DNA of 64,000 nucleotides from JBJXHN01 sp046233135 (GCA_046233135.1 JBJXHN010000003.1:434001-498000); one strand, 5' to 3'; shown: positions 25,823 to 35,280, counted from the first letter of the stretch. Notes: generated from the sequence alone by a model not told the origin. Program-made: numbers and translations.

Positions 25823-28800
25823 CTACGCCAACACCACCAGCAGATCCTTGGCCTCCACCTGGGTGCCGGCCTGGAAGACCACCCGGTCCACCGTACCGTC
25901 CTTTTCGGCGGTGATGGCGGTTTCCATCTTCATCGCTTCGATGGTCAGCAAGGCATCCCCCGCCTTCACCGTCTGCCCCGGTGACACCGCCACCGTCGCC
26001 ACCAGCCCCGGCATCGGCGCGCCGATGTGTTTGGGATTGGCCGGGTCCATCTTCTCGTGCACCGCCACCGTCGCCGTGGCCGAGCGGTCCGGGATCTTGG
26101 CCGTGCGCGGCTGACCGTTCAGTTCGAAGAAGACCTTGACCATGCCTTCTTCGTCCACCGCCCCGATCGCCAGACAGCGCAGGATCATCGTCTTGCCCGG
26201 CTCCAGCTCGATATTCGCTTCCTGGCCCGGCTTCATGCCATAGAAGAACACCGGCGTCGGCAGCACATGCACCGGACCATAGTCCGCCTGCTGGACCGCG
26301 AAGTCCGTGAACACCTTCGGGTACATCATGTAGGACTGGAATTCCGTGTCGCTGATCTTCCGTCCGGCTTTTTCCTCCGCCTCCTTGCGCTTGGCGTCCA
26401 GATCGGCCGGGGCCATCGCCGCGCCCGGGCGGCCCTCCAGTGGCTTTTCGCCGCGCAGCACCTTGGCCTGCAAGGCCGGGGGGAAGCCGCCGGGCGGGCG
26501 GCCCAGTTCGCCCTTGAACAGGCTGACCACTGAATCCGGGAAGGTCACATCCCGCTTCGGATCCTCCACCTCCGCCCGCGTCAGGCCGGCGCTGACCATC
26601 GTCAGGGCCATATCCCCCACCACCTTGGAACTGGGGGTGACCTTGACGATGTCGCCGAACATCCGGTTCACGTCCGCGTACGCCCGCGCCACCTCATGCC
26701 AGCGGCCGTCCAGACCCATGCTGCGCGCCTGTTCCTTCAGGTTGGTGAACTGGCCGCCCGGCATTTCGTGCAGATAGACCTCGCTGGCGCCGTTGCGCAG
26801 GTCGCTTTCGAAGGCCGCATACTGCTTGCGCACCCCCTCCCAGTAGTCGCTGACCTGACGGAGGATCGCCGGCTCCAGCCCAGTGTCCCGGTCGCTGTAG
26901 CGCAGGGCTTCGACGATCGAGCCCAGGCAGGGCTGGCTGGTCAGGCCCGACAGGGAATCCATCGCCCCGTCCACCGCGTCCGCCCCGGCCCGCACCGCCT
27001 CCAGCACGCTGGCCGCCGAGATGCCACTGGTGTCATGGGTGTGGAAGTGCACGGGCAGGCCCGTTTCTTCCTTCAGCGTCTTCACCAGGGTATAGGCCGC
27101 CCGCGGCTTCACCAGCCCGGCCATATCCTTGATGCCCAGGATGTGAGTCCCCGCCGCCTTCAGTTCCTTGGCCATGGCGACGTAGTACTTCAGGTCGTAC
27201 TTGGCGCGGTCCGGGTCGTTGATATCGCCGGTGTAGCAGACCACCGCTTCCAGCAGCCGGCCACTTTCCAGCACCGCGTCCATGGCCACCCGCATGTTCT
27301 CCACCCAGTTCAGGCTGTCGAAGACGCGGAACAGGTCCACCCCCTCTTCGGCCGCCTTCAGGGTGAAGGCGCGGACCACATTGTCCGGATAGTTGGTGTA
27401 GCCCACCCCATTGGAGCCGCGCAGCAGCATCTGGAACAGGATGTTGGGGATGCGCCGGCGCAGCTCTGCCAGGCGCTGCCAGGGGCATTCCCGCAGGAAC
27501 CGCATGGCCACGTCGAAGGTCGCCCCGCCCCAGCATTCCAGGCTGAACAGCCCCGGCAGGTTGCGGGCATAGACATCAGCGACCGCCACCATGTCATGGG
27601 TGCGCATGCGCGTGGCCAGCAGAGACTGGTGGGCGTCGCGCATGGTCGTATCGGTGATCAGCGCCCGCCTCTGCTCCAGCATCCAGGCGGCGAATTTCTC
27701 CGGCCCCAGCTGATCGAGCAGGGTCCGCGTGCCCTCCGGCGGGTCCTGCTGCAACATGATCGGCCGTTTGGGTGCCGGCGCGGCGGGCGGCAGGGGGCGG
27801 CCCTTCACTTCCGCATTGCCGTTCACCGTCACCTCGGCCACGAAGCGCAGCAGCTTGGTCGCCCGGTCCTGGCGGCGGTCGAAGTGAAACAGCTCCGGCG
27901 TCTCGTCGATGAACCGGGTCGTATAGGCCGCGGCCTGGAAGGTCGGGTGGTTGATCAGGTTCTCGACAAAGGCCAGGTTGGTGGCCACGCCGCGAATGCG
28001 GAATTCCCGCAGCGCCCGGTCCAGGCGGAAGATCGCCTGCTTCGGGTCCGGCGCCCAGGCGGTCACTTTCTCCAGCAGGCTGTCATAATAGCGGGTGATC
28101 ACCGCCCCGGAATAGGCCGTGCCGCCGTCCAGGCGGATGCCGAAGCCCGTGGCCCCGCGATAGGCGGTGATACGGCCATAGTCGGGAATGAAGTTGGCTT
28201 CGGGATCTTCGGTGGTGATCCGGCACTGGATCGCATGACCGTCCAGATGGATATCGTCCTGGGCCGGCACCCCGGTTTCTTCGGGATAGCCGATGCGGCC
28301 GCCCTCGGCGATGCGGATCTGCGCCTTGACGATGTCGATGCCGGTAACCTCTTCGGTCACCGTGTGTTCCACCTGGATGCGCGGGTTGACCTCGATGAAG
28401 TGGAAGGCGCCGGTGTCGGCGTCCATCAGGAACTCGGCCGTGCCCGCGCCCACATAGCCCGCTTCCCGCGCCAGCCGCAGGGCCGCTTCGCAGACTTCCG
28501 TGCGCTGGGCTTCGGTCAGATAGGGGGCCGGCGCCCGTTCCACCACCTTCTGGTTCCGCCGCTGAACGGAACAATCCCGCTCGAACAGATGGACCACCGT
28601 GCCGGCGGTGTCCCCCAGCAGCTGCACTTCCACGTGACGGGCGCGGCGGACCAGCTTTTCCAGGTAGACCTCGCCGTTGCCGAAGGCCGCTTCGGCCTCG
28701 CGCCGGCCGGCGGAGACCTGGCGGTCGAGTTGCTCGGCGCTTTCGATCACCCGCATGCCCCGGCCACCGCCGCCCCAGCTGGCCTTCAGCATCACCGGAT

Positions 28801-29278
28801 AGCCCACCTTCTCGGCAAGCGAGGCGATCTCGGCCATGTCGGCGGGCAGCGGGCCGGTGGCGGGCATCACCGGCACCCCGGCCTTTTCCGCCAGATTGCG
28901 CGCCGCCACCTTGTTGCCCAGCGACCGCATCACGTCCGGCGGCGGGCCGACGAAGGTGATGCCGGCCTCGGCGCAGGCATCGGCGAATTCGGGGTTTTCG
29001 GACAGGAAACCGTAGCCGGGGTGAATGGCGTCCGCGCCGCTCTGCCGGGCGATGCGCAGCACTTCGTCGACCGCCAGATAGGCGCGCACCGGTCCCCGCC
29101 CCTCGCCGATCAGATAACTTTCGTCGGCCTTGAAGCGGTGCAGGGAAAGCCGGTCCTCGTTGGTATAGAGGGCGACGGTACGGATACCCAGTTCGTTGGC
29201 CGCCCGGAAAACCCGGATGGCGATTTCACCACGGTTGGCGACAAGCAGCTTTCTGATCGGGCGAATGGAGGGGTTCAT
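25823..29278 (-). CDS. pyc: Pyruvate carboxylase
   Basis: A 1151-residue single-chain enzyme that carboxylates pyruvate to oxaloacetate with ATP and bicarbonate, feeding the TCA cycle. Domains in order: biotin carboxylase (about 1-460; KLLVANRGEIAIRVFRA, GGGGRGM, HFIEVNPRIQVEHTVTE), carboxyltransferase of the HMGL/TIM-barrel type (about 540-820; TTMRDAHQSLLATRMRTHD), PYC/OADA domain, and a biotinyl domain with AMKMET, where biotin attaches at Lys1117. Length matches the alpha4 type. It has its own terminator. Only a weak ribosome-binding site (GGAA) precedes the ATG. Confidence 0.97.
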   Translation of the reverse strand: MNPSIRPIRKLLVANRGEIAIRVFRAANELGIRTVALYTNEDRLSLHRFKADESYLIGEGRGPVRAYLAVDEVLRIARQSGADAIHPGYGFLSENPEFADACAEAGITFVGPPPDVMRSLGNKVAARNLAEKAGVPVMPATGPLPADMAEIASLAEKVGYPVMLKASWGGGGRGMRVIESAEQLDRQVSAGRREAEAAFGNGEVYLEKLVRRARHVEVQLLGDTAGTVVHLFERDCSVQRRNQKVVERAPAPYLTEAQRTEVCEAALRLAREAGYVGAGTAEFLMDADTGAFHFIEVNPRIQVEHTVTEEVTGIDIVKAQIRIAEGGRIGYPEETGVPAQDDIHLDGHAIQCRITTEDPEANFIPDYGRITAYRGATGFGIRLDGGTAYSGAVITRYYDSLLEKVTAWAPDPKQAIFRLDRALREFRIRGVATNLAFVENLINHPTFQAAAYTTRFIDETPELFHFDRRQDRATKLLRFVAEVTVNGNAEVKGRPLPPAAPAPKRPIMLQQDPPEGTRTLLDQLGPEKFAAWMLEQRRALITDTTMRDAHQSLLATRMRTHDMVAVADVYARNLPGLFSLECWGGATFDVAMRFLRECPWQRLAELRRRIPNILFQMLLRGSNGVGYTNYPDNVVRAFTLKAAEEGVDLFRVFDSLNWVENMRVAMDAVLESGRLLEAVVCYTGDINDPDRAKYDLKYYVAMAKELKAAGTHILGIKDMAGLVKPRAAYTLVKTLKEETGLPVHFHTHDTSGISAASVLEAVRAGADAVDGAMDSLSGLTSQPCLGSIVEALRYSDRDTGLEPAILRQVSDYWEGVRKQYAAFESDLRNGASEVYLHEMPGGQFTNLKEQARSMGLDGRWHEVARAYADVNRMFGDIVKVTPSSKVVGDMALTMVSAGLTRAEVEDPKRDVTFPDSVVSLFKGELGRPPGGFPPALQAKVLRGEKPLEGRPGAAMAPADLDAKRKEAEEKAGRKISDTEFQSYMMYPKVFTDFAVQQADYGPVHVLPTPVFFYGMKPGQEANIELEPGKTMILRCLAIGAVDEEGMVKVFFELNGQPRTAKIPDRSATATVAVHEKMDPANPKHIGAPMPGLVATVAVSPGQTVKAGDALLTIEAMKMETAITAEKDGTVDRVVFQAGTQVEAKDLLVVLA

Positions 29279-29385
29279 GGCGATTCCGGCAGCCGTTGAT
29301 GGGGATGAGAGACAAACGGTGCCGAGTATGATCCCGCAGGAACAACCCGGCTACCCTACGGAAGGTGGTCTTGTGTGCGCCGCAA

Positions 29386-31215
29386 TCAAGCGGCATCCCA
29401 CGTTTCCGTGCTCTCTCCCGTCTCCAGCTGCTTGCGCCACAATGCGGCGTAGTGTCCATCGGCATCCAGCAAATGAGGATGGGTGCCCCGCTCCACCACC
29501 CGGCCGTCGTCCAGCACCAGGATCTCGTCCGCATCGATCACCGTGGACAGGCGGTGGGCGATGACCAGAGTGGTTCGTCCCGATGACACCCGGGACAGGG
29601 CGGTCTGAATCTCCCGCTCCGTATGGCTGTCCAGCTGGCTGGTGGCTTCGTCGAGGATCAGGATCGCCGGGTTTTTCAGCAAGGTGCGGGCAATCGCCAC
29701 CCGCTGCTTCTCACCGCCCGACAGCTTCAGGCCCCTTTCTCCGACGCGGGTTTCCCAGCGGTCGGGCAGGCTTTCGATGAACGGCAGGATCTGCGCCAGC
29801 CGTGCCGCCTCCTCCACCGCCTCCCATGGCGCATCGGGACGACCGTAGGCGATGTTGTAGCCGATGGTTTCGTTGAACAGCACGGTGTCCTGGGGGACCA
29901 CCCCGATGGCGCGGCGCAGGCTGTCCTGGGTCACCGAGCGCAGATCCTGGCCGTCCACCAGAACCCGGCCGCCTGTGACATCGTAGAAACGGAACAGCAG
30001 CCGGGCGATGGTCGACTTACCCGCCCCCGACGCCCCCACCAGCGCCACCTTGCCCCCCGGCGGCACGGCGAAGCTGACGCCCTTCAGCACCGGCCGGTCG
30101 GGACCGTAGCCGAAGTGCACGTCGTCGAACCGAACCTCGCCGGGGCCGGGGGCCAGCGGCGGGGCGTCGGGCGCATCGGCCACCTCCGGCGGGGCATTGG
30201 CGAGGCCGAACATCACCTCCATGTCCACCAGCGACTGCTTGATCTCGCGGTAGACCATGCCGAGGAAGTTCAGCGGCTGATACAGCTGGATCATGTAGCT
30301 GTTGACCAGCACGAAGTCGCCGGCGGTCATGGTGCCGTCGACGATGCCCTGGCCGGCCATGGCCATGATCACCACCAGCCCGACCGAGACCACCACCCCC
30401 TGCCCCACGTTCAGCAGCGACAGCGACGCATGGGACTTCACCGCCGCGTTCTCATAGGCGGTCAGCGCCCGGTCGAAGCGGGCGGCCTCATGCTCTTCAT
30501 TGCCGAAGTATTTGACGGTTTCGTAGTTCAGCAGGCTGTCGACGGAGCGCGTGCTGGCTTCGGCATCGTGAACGTTCATGGTACGGCGAAAGGCCAGCCG
30601 CCATTCGGTCACCGCCAGCGTCCAGCCCACATAGCCCACCAGGGTCGCCACGGTCACCGCCGCGAAGGTCCAGTCGTAGAGCGACCATAGAATGGCGGAA
30701 ATCAGCGTCAGTTCCACCAGGGCCGGACCGGCGCGGAAGACGAACAGCCGCAGCACCACCTCGATCCCCCGGGTGCCGCGCTCGACCACCCGGGCCAGCC
30801 CGCCGGTCTGGCGGTCCAGATGAAACCGCAGCGACAGCGCATGGAGATGACGGAAGGTGCGCAGGCCCGCCTGATGCATGGCCCGCTCGACCACCCGGGC
30901 GAAGACCAGATCGCGCAGTTCGTTGAACAGCATATGGCCGACCCGCGCCGTCCCGTAGGCCAGGATCAGCCCCAGGGGCAGCAGCGCCGGAGCGGTCGGA
31001 GTGGACAGGGCGTCCACCGCGTCCTTGTAGAACAGCGGCACCGCCGCGTTCACCCCCTTGGCCGCCAGCAGCAGGGCAATGGCCAGCAGCAGCCGGACCT
31101 TCACCCCCGTCTCTCCGGGTGGCCACAGATAGGGCATCACATGGCGCAGCACCCGCCAGTCACGACGCACCCCCGGCGGATCGGGCCGGGGCATTTCGGT
31201 GGGATGTTTACGCAA
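29386..31215 (-). CDS. Atm1/ABCB7-type ABC exporter (permease plus ATPase)
   Basis: A 609-residue half-transporter. The start is TTG at 31215, with GGAGG four bases upstream; the ATG at 31194 has no such site. Residues 45-330 hold six membrane segments beginning with the Atm1-like KVRLLLAIALLLAAKGVNAAVPLFYKDAVDAL pattern. Residues 365-600 are the ATPase, with Walker A GASGAGKST, signature LSGGEKQR, Walker B ILILDEATSQLD and an H-loop AHRLST. The family exports glutathione-bound metals or sulfur compounds linked to Fe-S assembly and heavy-metal resistance. It works as a homodimer in the inner membrane. It lies upstream of pyc on the same strand with 107 bases between. Confidence 0.9.
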   Translation of the reverse strand: MRKHPTEMPRPDPPGVRRDWRVLRHVMPYLWPPGETGVKVRLLLAIALLLAAKGVNAAVPLFYKDAVDALSTPTAPALLPLGLILAYGTARVGHMLFNELRDLVFARVVERAMHQAGLRTFRHLHALSLRFHLDRQTGGLARVVERGTRGIEVVLRLFVFRAGPALVELTLISAILWSLYDWTFAAVTVATLVGYVGWTLAVTEWRLAFRRTMNVHDAEASTRSVDSLLNYETVKYFGNEEHEAARFDRALTAYENAAVKSHASLSLLNVGQGVVVSVGLVVIMAMAGQGIVDGTMTAGDFVLVNSYMIQLYQPLNFLGMVYREIKQSLVDMEVMFGLANAPPEVADAPDAPPLAPGPGEVRFDDVHFGYGPDRPVLKGVSFAVPPGGKVALVGASGAGKSTIARLLFRFYDVTGGRVLVDGQDLRSVTQDSLRRAIGVVPQDTVLFNETIGYNIAYGRPDAPWEAVEEAARLAQILPFIESLPDRWETRVGERGLKLSGGEKQRVAIARTLLKNPAILILDEATSQLDSHTEREIQTALSRVSSGRTTLVIAHRLSTVIDADEILVLDDGRVVERGTHPHLLDADGHYAALWRKQLETGESTETWDAA

Positions 31216-31362
31216 GGGGCCTCCGGTTCAGGAACATATCGCATGTAGACCCAGGAGGCAGCCACCGCAATGCCTTGATGCACCCGGTACCTCTTGTCGC
31301 AGGCAAGGCCGGATCCTTTATAGTGCTTCCCTCCCTCCCAAATCCCCGGAGCGCCCCTGCCC

Positions 31363-31854
31363 ATGACCATCCACATCGTTCCCTACGACCGGTCCCGCCA
31401 CTACGACGCGGTACCGGCGCTGATCCTGGGCATCCAGCAGGGCGAATTCGCCGTGCCCATCACCCTGGAGGACCAGCCGGACCTGCTGGACGTCGCCGGC
31501 ACCTATCTGCAGGGGCGCGGCTGCTTCCTGGTGGCCGAGGCCGAAGACGGCACGGTGGTCGGTACGGCGGCCCTGATCGACTGCGGCGGCGGACTGGCGA
31601 CCTTGCGCAAGATGTTCGTCGCTGCCGGTCATCGCGGGCGGGAAAGCGGGGTGGCACAGACACTGCTGGAGCACCTTCAGGCCCACGCCCGGGACAACGG
31701 CTTCACCGAAATCCTGCTGGGCACCATCGAGCGCCTGGGCGCGGCACGGCGCTTCTATCAGCGCAACGGCTTCACGCCGGTCGCGCCAGAGGCCCTGCCC
31801 CCGGCGTTCCCCCGCATGGCCGTCGATACGCACTTCTACAGGCTGGGCCTGTAG
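31363..31854 (+). CDS. GNAT-family N-acetyltransferase
   Basis: A 163-residue acetyltransferase. The GNAT core is visible: strand EDGTVVGTAALIDCGGGLATLRKMFVAA, the acetyl-CoA loop HRGRESGVAQTLLEHL, FTEILLGTIERLGAARRFYQRNGF, and a C-terminal FYRLGL. Substrate unknown. The 105-bp tandem array starts 15 bases after its stop. Confidence 0.85.
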   Translation: MTIHIVPYDRSRHYDAVPALILGIQQGEFAVPITLEDQPDLLDVAGTYLQGRGCFLVAEAEDGTVVGTAALIDCGGGLATLRKMFVAAGHRGRESGVAQTLLEHLQAHARDNGFTEILLGTIERLGAARRFYQRNGFTPVAPEALPPAFPRMAVDTHFYRLGL

Positions 31855-31868
31855 AAGTGCGCTTGTTA

Positions 31869-32287
31869 TGCCTCACGGCAGTGCCCTGCGGGCACGCCTC
31901 CGGCGGGGCGGCCTGACCGGCCGGCGCCCGGTCGGGCGCTAGAGACAGGCTATAAGCCAGCGGCTTGTTGTTGTGCCTCACGGCAGTGCCCTGCGGGCAC
32001 GCCTCCGGCGGGGCGGCCTGACCGGCCGGCGCCCGGTCGGGCGCTAGAGACAGGCTATAAGCCAGCGGCTTGTTGTTGTGCCTCACGGCAGTTCCCTGCG
32101 GGCACGCCTCCGGCGGGGCGGCCTGACCGGCCGGCGCCCGGTCGGACGCTAGAGACAGGCTATAAGCCAGCGGCTTGTTGTTGTGCCTCACGGCAGTGCC
32201 CTGCGGGCACGCCTCCGGCGAGGCGGCCTGACCGGCCGGCGCCCGGTCGGACGCTGGGGGAGCGGTTTGGTGTGCCTCACGGCAGTG
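31869..32287. repeat. 105-bp tandem repeat array
   Basis: Near-identical units begin at 31869, 31974, 32079 and 32184. The first three are full length, the fourth is cut at about 71 bases, and 15 bases of a fifth appear at 32273. Units differ at only a few positions (GTGCC versus GTTCC, CGGGCG versus CGGACG). Each contains the hairpin TGCCC-TGC-GGGCA and GC-rich GACCGGCCGGCGCCCGGTC. Period 105 is a multiple of three, so a minus-strand frame stays open, but it is not a recognisable protein. The array fills the gap between two convergent genes. Confidence 0.95.
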
Positions 32288-32304
32288 GGATTCACACTCC
32301 CCCC

Positions 32305-33537
32305 TCATGCCCCGCCGTCGGTCCGGGGGCGCAGGACCATCGGGCCGAAGCCGATGACGAAACCCGCGAAGCCCAGCATCCACAGCCCGGCCGAGGCATG
32401 CAGCACCGGGGTGCCCAGCGCCGGCCACAGGCTGTGCGCCACCCGCGCCAGGGCGGCGAGGGTCAGCATCCAGAACAGTGCGGTCATCCATGGCGCGGCC
32501 TTCAACGGCCGGCCGGTATGTCCCAGGGTGGCCCGCATCATCACCGCCAGGATCAGGGTGGCGAAAGCACCCGCGCCCAGCGCATGAATGCCCGCCGCCT
32601 GAGGGATTGCACCGCCGGTCAGCACCGCCAGCGCCAGCAGGGCCAGCGCGGCCGGCAGCCAGGCGAAGGCCACGTGCAGCATCATCAGCAGCGAATCACG
32701 GCCGGTGGCCAGGCCCCGCCAGCGGCTCAGCCGCAGCCCGGACAGGATCGACGCCAAGGCCAGCGCCACGCCGGTCATCATGGCCTCGGGCAGAAAGACC
32801 CACAGGGCGCCGGCGATCGCCAGGACCAGCAGCCCGGCCGCATCCAGACGGTCGGTAGAAGCCGGCAGTCGGGTCTCCCCCCGCGCGGTCAGCCAATTGC
32901 GGGTGAAGGCCGGGACGATGCGCCCGCCCACCAGCCCCACCAGCAGGGCGAAGACCACCAGCCCCAGGCGCAGCCCCAGGCCGGCGTCCCAGGCGGCCCC
33001 CAATGACGGCCCGAGGTGCAGGCCGCTGGCGATGGCGAGCACTGTGATCAAGGCCGGCATGATGGCGTTGCGGCGGTTGCGTCCGGCCCACACCGCCCGG
33101 ACCGTCCACAGGGCGAGCAGCAGCAATACCCCCACATCCAGGATGACCGCCAGCCCCAGGCCGACCCGCTCCGAAACCAGCAGGGCGACGCGGGCGGCGG
33201 CCCACAGCAGGAACAGTCCCAGCAGCGGCGTGCCTTTCACCGGCTGCTGCCCGGTCCAGCTGGGCACCGCGGTCAGCAGAAACCCGAACACTGCCGCCCC
33301 GGCGAAACCGAAGACCATGGCATGGGTATGCCAGGTGACGGGGTCCAGCGCGGTGGGCGGGCTCCACAGGCCGGTCAGCCAGGCGATCCAGGCCAGCATG
33401 GCCCCGGCCGCCCACAGGGCCGCGCCGGGAAAGAAGGGCCGCAGCCCCAGGCTCAGGAAGGCTTGGCCGGAAAGAGGAGAAGAGCCGGCAGGTTTGTTGG
33501 CAGTCTCAGGGGACAGGGAAGAGGATGACGGGGTCAT
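32305..33537 (-). CDS. nnrS: NnrS-family haem/copper membrane protein
   Basis: A 410-residue membrane protein with about twelve hydrophobic segments and the NnrS layout: LSLGLRPFFPGAALWAA at the start, WHTHAMVFGFAGAAVFGFLLTAVPSWTG and GRIVPAFTRNWL in the middle, and HTGRPLKAAPW late. NnrS proteins protect against nitrosative stress and follow denitrification genes in many proteobacteria. No nitric oxide reductase gene is in the window. It is divergent from the encapsulated ferritin gene. Confidence 0.88.
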   Translation of the reverse strand: MTPSSSSLSPETANKPAGSSPLSGQAFLSLGLRPFFPGAALWAAGAMLAWIAWLTGLWSPPTALDPVTWHTHAMVFGFAGAAVFGFLLTAVPSWTGQQPVKGTPLLGLFLLWAAARVALLVSERVGLGLAVILDVGVLLLLALWTVRAVWAGRNRRNAIMPALITVLAIASGLHLGPSLGAAWDAGLGLRLGLVVFALLVGLVGGRIVPAFTRNWLTARGETRLPASTDRLDAAGLLVLAIAGALWVFLPEAMMTGVALALASILSGLRLSRWRGLATGRDSLLMMLHVAFAWLPAALALLALAVLTGGAIPQAAGIHALGAGAFATLILAVMMRATLGHTGRPLKAAPWMTALFWMLTLAALARVAHSLWPALGTPVLHASAGLWMLGFAGFVIGFGPMVLRPRTDGGA

Positions 33538-33916
33538 GGCCGAAGCGTCCTTCTGGTCGGGGACAGGATGGGGCCGGGGGAGCGCCGCCGAGTATGCTCC
33601 CTCGCCACACCATTGCCTTGACTTTGGGTAGTTGCGGGACGGCGACGACCGGCCATATGAACAGTGGGTACCCGAAAAATCGCCCCACGCCCCACAATCC
33701 TCAATGCGGATCGGGGGGTCGGGGGCCTATCCCTAAGCCCCGTGGGGTTTTGGGGAACCCTACCGCCTTACCGACGTTGTCCCCCCAGCCACGGACCGAG
33801 GAGCCGCGCTCCCCCGACCACTGGCCACGGCGTCACCGACGGCGCGCGAAAGCCGGCGTGGCGCTTGAACGCATTACGACGCGCACAGCGCGTCGGTACC
33901 AAAGGAGAGCTACTCA
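33538..33916. other. Divergent promoter region between nnrS and the encapsulin genes
   Basis: This 379-base region should drive nnrS leftward and the encapsulin pair rightward. It contains TTGACT at 33616 without a clear -10, a G/C-run-rich stretch (33680-33760) and an 8-bp inverted repeat at 33877-33895. No coding region is convincing and I cannot identify a known riboswitch. Confidence 0.5.
33877..33895. promoter_or_regulatory. Inverted repeat just before the encapsulated ferritin gene
   Basis: CGACGCGC-ACA-GCGCGTCG is a perfect 8-bp inverted repeat ending 21 bases before the ATG. It could be an operator or a leader hairpin next to the ribosome-binding site AAAGGAGAG. Confidence 0.45.
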
Positions 33917-34324
33917 ATGGCCGGATCCAGTGACAGCTTCCACGAACCGCTGGAAAAGCTGACTCCCGCCACCCGCGAGCGCCATCGGGCGATCGTGTCG
34001 GTGATGGAGGAAATGGAGGCCGTGGATTGGTATGACCAACGGGTCGACGCCACGGAAGATGAAGAGTTGCGGGCCATCCTCGCCCATAATCGGGACGAGG
34101 AAAAGGAGCACGCCGCAATGGGCCTGGAATGGCTCCGCCGCCACGATGCCAAATGGGACGAGCACCTGCGCACCTATCTGTTCACCGAAGGCAACATCCT
34201 GGAGATCGAGGAAGCCGACACCGGTGGCAGTGGCAGGGGAGACGGCGCCGGACCGGAAGCCCCGGCCGCCCCCCGCGCCGACGGCAGCCTGGGGATCGGC
34301 AGCCTGCGCAGCTCGGGCGCCTGA
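33917..34324 (+). CDS. Encapsulated ferritin (cargo of encapsulin)
   Basis: A 135-residue EncFtn, a two-helix ferritin that makes its iron-oxidising site only as a ring-shaped decamer. Iron ligands known from the R. rubrum protein are in the same positions: Glu32, Glu62 and His65, with Trp38 and Tyr39 beside them (MEAVDWYDQR, NRDEEKEH). The segment after residue 100 is a glycine/proline/alanine linker. It ends in SLGIGSL (124-130), the type of targeting peptide that docks cargo inside encapsulin shells. Inside the shell it oxidises Fe(II) so that iron is stored as mineral. The shell gene follows 82 bases later. The ribosome-binding site is AAAGGAGAG. Confidence 0.96.
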   Translation: MAGSSDSFHEPLEKLTPATRERHRAIVSVMEEMEAVDWYDQRVDATEDEELRAILAHNRDEEKEHAAMGLEWLRRHDAKWDEHLRTYLFTEGNILEIEEADTGGSGRGDGAGPEAPAAPRADGSLGIGSLRSSGA

Positions 34325-34406
34325 TGCGTCCGGGGGACCCGAGCGGCATTCCGGAACAGCTGATCAGAATTCTTTTCTAGATACCTTGACCTAAGGGGGT
34401 CATACG

Positions 34407-35210
34407 ATGAACGACCTGATGCGCGATCTCGCTCCGCTGTGTACCGAAGCCTGGAAGGAGATCGAGGAGGAAGCCCGCAACGCCCTGACCGTGACCCTGG
34501 CGGCGCGCAAGATCGCCGACTTCAAGGGACCGCTGGGCTGGGATGCCAGCGCGGTGCCGCTGGGCCGGGTGGAACCCCTGTCCACCAGCCCGGGACCGGA
34601 TGTGGAAGCCAGCGCCCGCCTTGTCCAGCCGCTGGTCGAACTGTGCGTGCCCTTCAAGCTGGCACGGCCGGAAATGGACGCGATTGCCCGGGGGGCGGCG
34701 GACGCCGACCTGGATCCGGTGAACGAAGCCGCCCGCAAGATCGCGATGGCCGAAGACCGCCTTGTCTTCCATGGCTTCCCGGCGGCAGGGGTGACGGGCC
34801 TGATGGAAGCGGCCAAGGATCATGCCCTGGACCTGCCCAACGACGCCTCTGCCTTCCCCACGGTGCTGGCGCGCGGCCTGTCGAAACTGCGGGAGAACGG
34901 CGTGGACGGCCCCTACGGTCTGGTGCTGGGAGCGAAGTGGCACACCATGTTGATGGAAACCACCACGTCGGCCGGCTATCCGGTGCTCCAGCATGTGCGC
35001 CGCCTGATCGACGGCCCGCTGGTCTGGGCGCCGGGCATTGACGGCGCGGCCCTGGTATCGCTGCGCGGCGGCGATTTCGAACTGAGCGTCGGCCGCGACC
35101 TGTCCATCGGCTACAAGGGCCATGACGATGCCAGCGTGCGCCTGTACCTGCAGGAAAGCGTGACCTTCCGCTGCCTGGGTCCCGAAGCGGCGGTCCCGCT
35201 GATCGGCTGA
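34407..35210 (+). CDS. Encapsulin shell protein (family 1, linocin M18-like)
   Basis: A 267-residue HK97-fold shell subunit. It begins MNDLMRDLAPLCTEAWKEIEEEA, typical of family 1 encapsulins, and contains LVFHGFPAAGVTGL, the E-loop region, and the C-terminal DFELSVGRDLSIGYKGHD and YLQESVTFRCL. Related shells self-assemble into roughly 24-nm icosahedral compartments of 60 subunits. With the upstream EncFtn it forms an iron-storing nanocompartment that protects against iron and oxidative stress. The ribosome-binding site is AGGGGG and a strong terminator follows, so the two genes make one transcript. Confidence 0.96.
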   Translation: MNDLMRDLAPLCTEAWKEIEEEARNALTVTLAARKIADFKGPLGWDASAVPLGRVEPLSTSPGPDVEASARLVQPLVELCVPFKLARPEMDAIARGAADADLDPVNEAARKIAMAEDRLVFHGFPAAGVTGLMEAAKDHALDLPNDASAFPTVLARGLSKLRENGVDGPYGLVLGAKWHTMLMETTTSAGYPVLQHVRRLIDGPLVWAPGIDGAALVSLRGGDFELSVGRDLSIGYKGHDDASVRLYLQESVTFRCLGPEAAVPLIG

Positions 35211-35244
35211 TCCTGTCGGAAACGCTTTTTCAGGCCTGACAAGA

Positions 35245-35280
35245 ACCGGCGGCCGACGCACCAGACGGCCGCCGGTTTTT
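35245..35280 (+). terminator. Rho-independent terminator of the encapsulin operon
   Basis: ACCGGCGGCCG (35245-35255) pairs with CGGCCGCCGGT (35266-35276) as a perfect 11-bp stem, followed by TTTT. Confidence 0.93.

Noticed and set aside
26696..29299. An 867-codon plus-strand frame
   Set aside because: Antisense of pyruvate carboxylase.
31869..32287. CRISPR array
   Set aside because: Units are 105 bp and directly abut; there are no unique spacers and no cas genes.
31772..32491. Minus-strand repeat-coding frame of 239 codons across the 105-bp array
   Set aside because: It overlaps the ends of two real genes, has no ribosome-binding site, and its openness follows from the period being a multiple of three.
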